From the NCBI GenBank assembly GCA_016297325.1, contig JAEDGW010000049.1, positions 1 through 18,286 on the forward strand: a DNA stretch of 18,286 bases, given 5' to 3'. How positions within the stretch are numbered: the first letter of the stretch is position 1; each line of letters starts with the position of its first letter. Made by a program: the position numbers and the translations under genes. The DNA comes from Coprococcus sp. (GTDB taxonomy: Bacteria; Bacillota; Clostridia; Lachnospirales; Lachnospiraceae). The notes under the pieces were generated by a model. It searched no databases. It was not told the DNA's origin and worked only from the letters and a program-made list of their open reading frames with translations. Of the stretch, positions 15,101 to 18,286 are shown in pieces.

Positions 15101-15730
15101 ACGTACCAGTTCAGACGGCATCTCCACCAGAAGATCGTTCTGTGCAACTGACAACGTGAGCGATCTCTTCTTGTGAGTATATACAAGAAACTCTTCCATG
15201 GCCTGCCCTATGGAGAGAGACAATCCCAGGGTGTCGTACACTCTCTGCAGCGTCTCATCCCTGCCGATAAATGTGCGCACGAAGTCCTCACTGCCAAATA
15301 TGCGTATGGCATCCTCCCAGTTCTCCTCAGCGTATGAGGCAAACTGGAACAGATCTTCCAATTTCCTGTCTTCAACCTGAATATACGGTGCCACTATAGA
15401 TATGTGGTATGGGATAAGGAATTCCCCGCCGTCCGTGATGATATTGATATGCCCCTTGAACGACTTTCCCTGCTCAAGTCCACGGGCATCAAATGAATAA
15501 CTGACTTTATTCGTTTTTCCAACAAATGTATGGCTCTTGAAATCCAGTATATAGCGACTGTCATACACCATCAGCTTGACCGGACAGTCATTTGACGAGT
15601 TTACTGTAAATTCACCATCGTAAACTGTTCCTGCCTCTATATTCAATTCTATCTTGCTGACTGATATGGCAACTAAAGGTCTGTCAACCTTAAACTCACC
15701 ACGCGCATACTGTTCAACTATTCCCTTCAT
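12164..15730 (-). CDS. Large beta-module/alpha-solenoid protein of unknown function (DUF5717-like)
   Basis: 1188 residues without signal peptide or membrane segment, so a large cytoplasmic protein. The pattern suggests an Ig-like beta-sandwich at about 15-115, a short helical part (120-185), and a second beta domain (188-295). A long run of helix pairs (300-675) follows, then a beta insert (about 680-735), more helical repeats (740-1055), a C-terminal beta region (about 1060-1130) and a final helix. I see no catalytic motif. Such mixed scaffolds usually organise other proteins. I believe databases carry this as a Lachnospiraceae domain of unknown function (DUF5717), unverified. The ATG at 15730 is chosen: AGGAG lies eight bases upstream. 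A TTG 18 codons earlier is in frame without a good ribosome site. It is the first gene of the module, about 150 bases from the candidate promoter. Its stop is 23 bases from the Hsp70-like start. Confidence 0.85.
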   Translation of the reverse strand: MKGIVEQYARGEFKVDRPLVAISVSKIELNIEAGTVYDGEFTVNSSNDCPVKLMVYDSRYILDFKSHTFVGKTNKVSYSFDARGLEQGKSFKGHINIITDGGEFLIPYHISIVAPYIQVEDRKLEDLFQFASYAEENWEDAIRIFGSEDFVRTFIGRDETLQRVYDTLGLSLSIGQAMEEFLVYTHKKRSLTLSVAQNDLLVEMPSELVRASVTITKNTWGYTNTKIASDCDFLIPETSVLKWDSFDGNTFELTFLIDPQKIHDGESAGYIYIWNTYQNMRIRVSIRKPEVVKMTPKSRQTRFTIKRAEETLVRAYIDFRTDKIDLNKYIAETRSALNTLIKYRPEYGMYRLGLLHMQILEGHTEFVEQEFLRIDADANFTSMEDMEKCYLSYLKSLLRREKFLIDKTARMVREKFETSKKDRLFYFWILLFVDVNYTEDKWVLYDDIQKLFNEGVNSPVIYFEICDMFNKQPLMMKKIAPLEIAALRWGMRNEFVSEDVIVEFVKTASRQRNFDEHAFRMLEQIYDRRHDKTTLDAICGILIKNKMYDPEYHVYYSDASEKDLKYVGLNECFIRSMDKRHYDVIPEAILRYFSYKNVLTDEELAYIYANVIMNKESQKAVYTDFVPAIERFMEKMILQGRVNDDLTVIYDEFLDPETVKPEFASKLINIIFKRKFVCDNENITHILVTHSELGGEVKVPVENGEAYVEILSPSAIITMLDEGGGRYVSTVPYRLERIVDERSYLEVCHEYSPRDYRYLLFLYNDIDIFTHRDAKEINLARDIVLCPEVSYKVRQEALTHMVEYYHENFDADILGRYLSKIDLDYVDPSYASRINTYYIVLDMYERAFEGMYRFGYVDVDIDELIKIAEFGIDDKRYDESRLLISICVYIYRRGYAGQKILSYLINNYNGSLEEMANLFKSVNSNYRNIDMLSENILAQMMFADGYIESIYDIFEVYYRGRSRGMVVKAFLRYCAHQYFIKDQKIPSNIMEDLYREISRDNIKDEISRMSLLYYFSNRSGRYSEEQREWIKTNVKQFVEFGKILPFFRKFEAFVKLPGDMKFKTYVIFKGERGRQVWVSYSFGQESSSMANYKSERMTEIIPGVYVKEVVVFHGESLIYSIDGVVGTSVVVESDILKNENFHKEGNSSFELINSMLVSQEKRNDHELIQDMDTYLYNSHFFDANLMLL

Positions 15731-15837
15731 CCTATGGTCTCCTGTATCTGCTGTATCGGCCCTGCTTATACGGCCGTCACCCAATCTCTTCCACTGCCTT
15801 CGGCTGTGTTGTTTTTGTCAATTTTTACTCATAACAG

Positions 15838-15866
15838 TTGTAATTTCTGCCCTCAATCAGTATAAT
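15838..15866 (+). promoter_or_regulatory. Candidate promoter for the aminotransferase-PRTase transcript
   Basis: TTGTAA (15838-15843), exactly 17 bases, then TATAAT (15861-15866). The predicted start near 15873 gives a 5' leader of about 100 AT-rich bases before the ATG at 15977. Confidence 0.6.
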
Positions 15867-15888
15867 TGACTGAAAGACATATATTTAG

Positions 15889-15897
15889 ATTATAGCA
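15889..15897 (-). promoter_or_regulatory. Candidate extended -10 promoter for the solenoid/Hsp70-like/TPR operon
   Basis: On the minus strand TGCTATAAT is a perfect extended -10 element; the -35 position (TTTAAA, 15917-15912) is poor, as is common for extended -10 promoters. The start near 15882 gives a leader of about 150 bases. It faces the plus-strand promoter, and the two transcripts would overlap by a few bases. Confidence 0.5.
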
Positions 15898-15899
15898 AA

Positions 15900-15923
15900 A
15901 TATTGTTCTTTTTTAAACAATAT
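15900..15923. promoter_or_regulatory. AT-rich palindrome in the divergent promoter region
   Basis: ATATTGTT (15900-15907) and AACAATAT (15916-15923) are a perfect 8-bp inverted repeat with an 8-base centre. It covers the -35 region of the minus promoter and lies in the leader of the plus transcript, so a bound repressor could affect both. The remaining intergenic sequence (15731-15976) shows no ORF or RNA gene I can support. AT-rich palindromes arise easily by chance. Confidence 0.35.
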
Positions 15924-15976
15924 ATATAGAAAAATAACTTAAAACAACTGCATTCAACTAAAAAAGAGGTTTTTTT

Positions 15977-17047
15977 ATGAAAAAAGGGGTTATCAATCTT
16001 ACGACCGAGAATCTCATCAGCCAGGTTGAGACTGTTCGGGCAGATCTCAACATGAATCCGCTGGGCATTCCCGGATCAGTCGTCAAAGCAGTGACTGACA
16101 GCATGAGTCAGTTATCGGTCTATCCGGATCACACATTGAAGAAATTAAAAGAAGCTGTTTCAGCCTACTCGGGGGCAGATATTGACAATATCATCATAGG
16201 CGGCAGTTCATATGAATTTGTCAAGATCCTGTGTGAATTCACATCGCCTAAAAAGGCCATACTCGTCACTCCGGGATCACAGAACTATGAGAAGCTCTTG
16301 TCGATGAACGGCTGCAGCATCACTTATTACTCAGCACCGGAAGAGGACGATTTCAACATGGATGTTGCCAACTTTATTTCCGGCCTGTCCGAGGACATCG
16401 ACATCATATTCATATCCAATCCAAACGGAACAACTTCACAGATACTGGACACCGAGTCACTCAAGTTCATCGCCAAGATCTGCGATGCGAACAACATAAC
16501 TATGGTTGTAGATGAGGAATATATGGATTTTGTCCAGAATATAGACGAGAATACAGCTATCCCGCTTGCAGCCAGATATGAGAATGTTGTAGTTCTTAGG
16601 AATACCACCAAGTTCTTCTCAGTTCCCGGCATCAGGCTTGCATACATGATCACATCGAATCCTGTACTGAAGAAAACTCTTGAGATAACAGGGCTTCCAT
16701 TTGCCATAAGCAAACCAGCCGAGGCTGCCGGAATTGCCATGTTCTCTGACGAAGACTACATCAACCAGTCCAGAGAACTCATACACACAGAGCGCAGCCT
16801 TGTGTATTCAGCCCTGACAACTCACAAATCCATCAAACTGTACAGACCTTCTGCCAACTTTATCCTGGTGAAGCTGCTGAACAAAAAGGTTTCTGCAGGA
16901 GATGTTGTTGAACACTGTCTCGTCAAGGGGCTTTACGTCAGAAACTGCACAGACATAAAAGGACTTGACAACAGCTACATCCGTTTCTGTTTTATGAATC
17001 CAAAACAGGACGATCTTCTGGTCAACACCATACTTGAGATCGTATGA
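15977..17047 (+). CDS. PLP-dependent class I/II aminotransferase, HisC/CobD-like
   Basis: 356 residues, fold-type I aminotransferase of the histidinol-phosphate aminotransferase/threonine-phosphate decarboxylase group. The N-terminal DLNMNPLG (23-30) corresponds to the NENPLG substrate-contact motif. SNPNGT at 147-152 carries the PLP-contacting Asn, VVDEEYMDF (177-185) the pyridine-binding Asp D179, and TTKFFSVPGIRLAY (210-223) the Schiff-base lysine K212 and R220. A late arginine (R336 in IRFCF) should bind a carboxylate or phosphate. No his or cob gene lies nearby, so the substrate is unknown; the adjacent phosphoribosyltransferase-fold gene may be a partner. ATG start with AGAGG seven bases upstream. 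Confidence 0.88.
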   Translation: MKKGVINLTTENLISQVETVRADLNMNPLGIPGSVVKAVTDSMSQLSVYPDHTLKKLKEAVSAYSGADIDNIIIGGSSYEFVKILCEFTSPKKAILVTPGSQNYEKLLSMNGCSITYYSAPEEDDFNMDVANFISGLSEDIDIIFISNPNGTTSQILDTESLKFIAKICDANNITMVVDEEYMDFVQNIDENTAIPLAARYENVVVLRNTTKFFSVPGIRLAYMITSNPVLKKTLEITGLPFAISKPAEAAGIAMFSDEDYINQSRELIHTERSLVYSALTTHKSIKLYRPSANFILVKLLNKKVSAGDVVEHCLVKGLYVRNCTDIKGLDNSYIRFCFMNPKQDDLLVNTILEIV

Positions 17048-17117
17048 TGTCGGACCTTATAAAGATGACTTAACAAGCGCAGCTTACAGAATAAAAATTT
17101 ATTAAAGGAGATTGACT

Positions 17118-17759
17118 ATGGAAAACATGACTACAAAGATCACATCATCTTACAACAACGCATTGGACATCAAAGTCGTACAGGGACATTTTGCAACAAA
17201 CCATTCACACATCAACAGATACATCGACATGACCACACTTAAGAGCAGAAGAAAGATGGCTCTCGCAGCAGCCAAGTCAATGGCCACAGAGTATGTTGCA
17301 ACCACCATCGTCGACACCATCGTATGCATGGACGGAACCGAGGTCATCGGCGCTTATCTTGCAAATGCCCTCACAGAGAACGGTATCGTATCAATGAACC
17401 AGCATCAGACCATATACATCATGACACCTGAGGTTCATTCTTCAGGCCAGCTCATATTCCGCGATAACCTTCAGCCTATGATCAAGGACAAGAATATCCT
17501 TCTTCTCCTCGCATCAGCGACAACCGGAAAGACTATCAAGCAGAGTATTGAGTGTATCGAATATTACGGCGGAACGATCTCCGGAATATCAGCAATCTTC
17601 TCAGCAACAGATACAGTCGCAGGACATGAAGTCCACTCACTGTTCAGCAAGAAGGACATCGACGACTATGAGTCATATTCCGTTGATGAATGTCCTATGT
17701 GCAAGGCCGGCAAGAAGATCGAGGCCATTGTCAACAGCTACGGATACTCGATGCTGTAA
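17118..17759 (+). CDS. Phosphoribosyltransferase-fold protein (orotate PRTase-like) with altered PRPP loop
   Basis: 213 residues. The beta strand plus loop ILLLLASATTGKT (127-139) aligns with the PRPP-binding motif of type I phosphoribosyltransferases, normally hydrophobic strand, two acidic residues, then T-T-G. Here the T-T-G is kept but the acidic pair is replaced by A-S. The C-terminus has a CPMC pair (C192, C195) followed by conserved-looking EAIVNSYGY. The acidic pair contacts the ribose hydroxyls, so this protein may bind a nucleotide or PRPP without normal catalysis (inference), or act as a regulator as PurR does in Bacillus with the same fold. The ATG at 17118 is chosen for AAGGAG seven bases upstream; a TTG two codons earlier is less likely. 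It follows the aminotransferase gene by 70 bases, probably on one transcript. Confidence 0.8.
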   Translation: MENMTTKITSSYNNALDIKVVQGHFATNHSHINRYIDMTTLKSRRKMALAAAKSMATEYVATTIVDTIVCMDGTEVIGAYLANALTENGIVSMNQHQTIYIMTPEVHSSGQLIFRDNLQPMIKDKNILLLLASATTGKTIKQSIECIEYYGGTISGISAIFSATDTVAGHEVHSLFSKKDIDDYESYSVDECPMCKAGKKIEAIVNSYGYSML

Positions 17760-17814
17760 TATTTCAATCAAAATTATACGGATTATAATAGATTGCATAC
17801 CGAATATAAAAACA

Positions 17815-17851
17815 CCAGCCGCAGAATTGCTGGAAAGCAATCCTGCGGCTG
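17815..17851. terminator. Bidirectional intrinsic terminator between convergent genes
   Basis: CAGCCGCAG-A-ATTGC pairs with GCAAT-C-CTGCGGCTG, a 14-bp stem with one mismatch and a 7-base loop. On the minus strand TGTTTTTAT follows, a good U tract just five bases after the substrate-binding protein stop. On the plus strand the tail TGATTTTA is weaker but can serve the phosphoribosyltransferase transcript. Confidence 0.85.
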
Positions 17852-17856
17852 TGATT

Positions 17857-18286
17857 TTACTTATCTGAATATGTCACCTTGTCAGGAACAAATTCCTTAA
17901 CAGCGTCAATATTCATAAAATCTTTGATCTCTACCTGATCTGTTATGCCATTATCTGCGCACCAGTTAGATATATCCTGTATATGATCGTAATCATCCTG
18001 CGTAAATCTGATCTCATATTCTGTCTCAAAGTTTTTTTCACCCTGCACCGCATCGGCCTGACCTGATACATACGCTGTCACAACTTCACCACCGGAACTG
18101 AAATATTCCAGTTCGACATCATTCTCTGTGAGTCCTCCCATCTCAAGTTCTTTTGCCCATATATATTCCTGCATCGTTCCCTTTGTCAGAGCGATTCTCT
18201 TTCCTTTAAGATCTGCTGCGGTCTTTACATCAGGATCTGATGTTTCAAACCACAATGTGTCCTCACCATTTACCACATATGCTGAT
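17857..18286 (-). CDS. ABC transporter substrate-binding protein, NMT1/SsuA-TauA-like (5' end beyond window)
   Basis: The last 142 residues or so of a periplasmic-binding-type protein; the frame is open to base 18286, so the signal peptide and first lobe are outside. DLKGKRIALTKGT, a short helix, then a segment ending SGQADAV is the pattern of the second lobe in aliphatic sulfonate, taurine, nitrate and thiamine-precursor binding proteins: the loop after DLKGK binds the ligand's charged group. The protein would be lipid-anchored outside the membrane and feed an ABC importer. The ligand cannot be told from this part. The gene ends at a strong terminator, so the permease and ATPase genes, if present, lie upstream beyond the window. 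Confidence 0.82.
   Translation of the reverse strand, partial: SAYVVNGEDTLWFETSDPDVKTAADLKGKRIALTKGTMQEYIWAKELEMGGLTENDVELEYFSSGGEVVTAYVSGQADAVQGEKNFETEYEIRFTQDDYDHIQDISNWCADNGITDQVEIKDFMNIDAVKEFVPDKVTYSDK

Noticed and set aside
15731..15784. 18-residue N-terminal extension of the 1188-residue protein from a TTG
   Set aside because: No ribosome site precedes the TTG, while AGGAG lies eight bases before the ATG at 15730.
15816..15821. TTGACA on the minus strand as -35 of the module promoter
   Set aside because: The hexamer 17 bases downstream is GGCAGT, with no -10 match within the allowed spacing.
1..18286. CRISPR arrays, insertion sequences, prophage or attachment sites
   Set aside because: No regularly spaced repeats, transposase or integrase motifs, terminal inverted repeats, or tRNA gene were seen on either strand.

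Overview
The window looks like chromosome from a low-to-moderate-GC Firmicute, most likely a Lachnospiraceae-type Clostridium. The evidence is strong AGGAG-type ribosome binding sites, a T-box leader on valS, a clostridial papain-like protease with a copper-amine-oxidase-N-like domain, and a set of large proteins that I associate with Lachnospiraceae uncharacterised families. No phage, transposon, CRISPR, rRNA or tRNA gene is visible. Gene order reads like ordinary core genome around one unusual module.

Region 1 (1-5984, minus strand) is a six-gene run, read from high to low coordinates: a small rhodanese protein, an RlmL-type THUMP methyltransferase, a secreted papain-fold protease whose TTG start overlaps the methyltransferase stop, then after a 150-base gap the house-cleaning nucleotidase RdgB, a YfcE-type phosphodiesterase with an odd C-terminal tail, and an RlmD/RlmCD-type 23S rRNA uracil methyltransferase cut by the window edge. 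The gap before rdgB carries DnaA-box-like sequences.

Region 2 (6076-9161, minus) is valS with its own promoter, a tRNA-Val-type T-box leader and a downstream terminator. Region 3 (9170-15730, minus) is the most interesting part: three adjacent genes transcribed as one unit. They encode a 1188-residue cytoplasmic protein alternating beta modules with a long alpha solenoid, a 685-residue divergent Hsp70/actin-fold protein with degraded nucleotide motifs and a long acidic tail ending in an FtsZ-tail-like peptide, and a 278-residue TPR protein. I recall families like the two large ones being called DUF5717 and DUF5716, but could not check this. Their function is unknown to me. The set looks like a scaffold plus a nucleotide-sensing or chaperone-like partner plus an adaptor.

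Region 4 (15731-18286) starts with a divergent promoter region with an AT-rich palindrome. To the right, on the plus strand, lie a HisC/CobD-like aminotransferase and a phosphoribosyltransferase-fold protein that lacks the usual acidic pair of the PRPP loop. These end at a strong hairpin shared with a convergent, partial ABC transporter substrate-binding protein gene.
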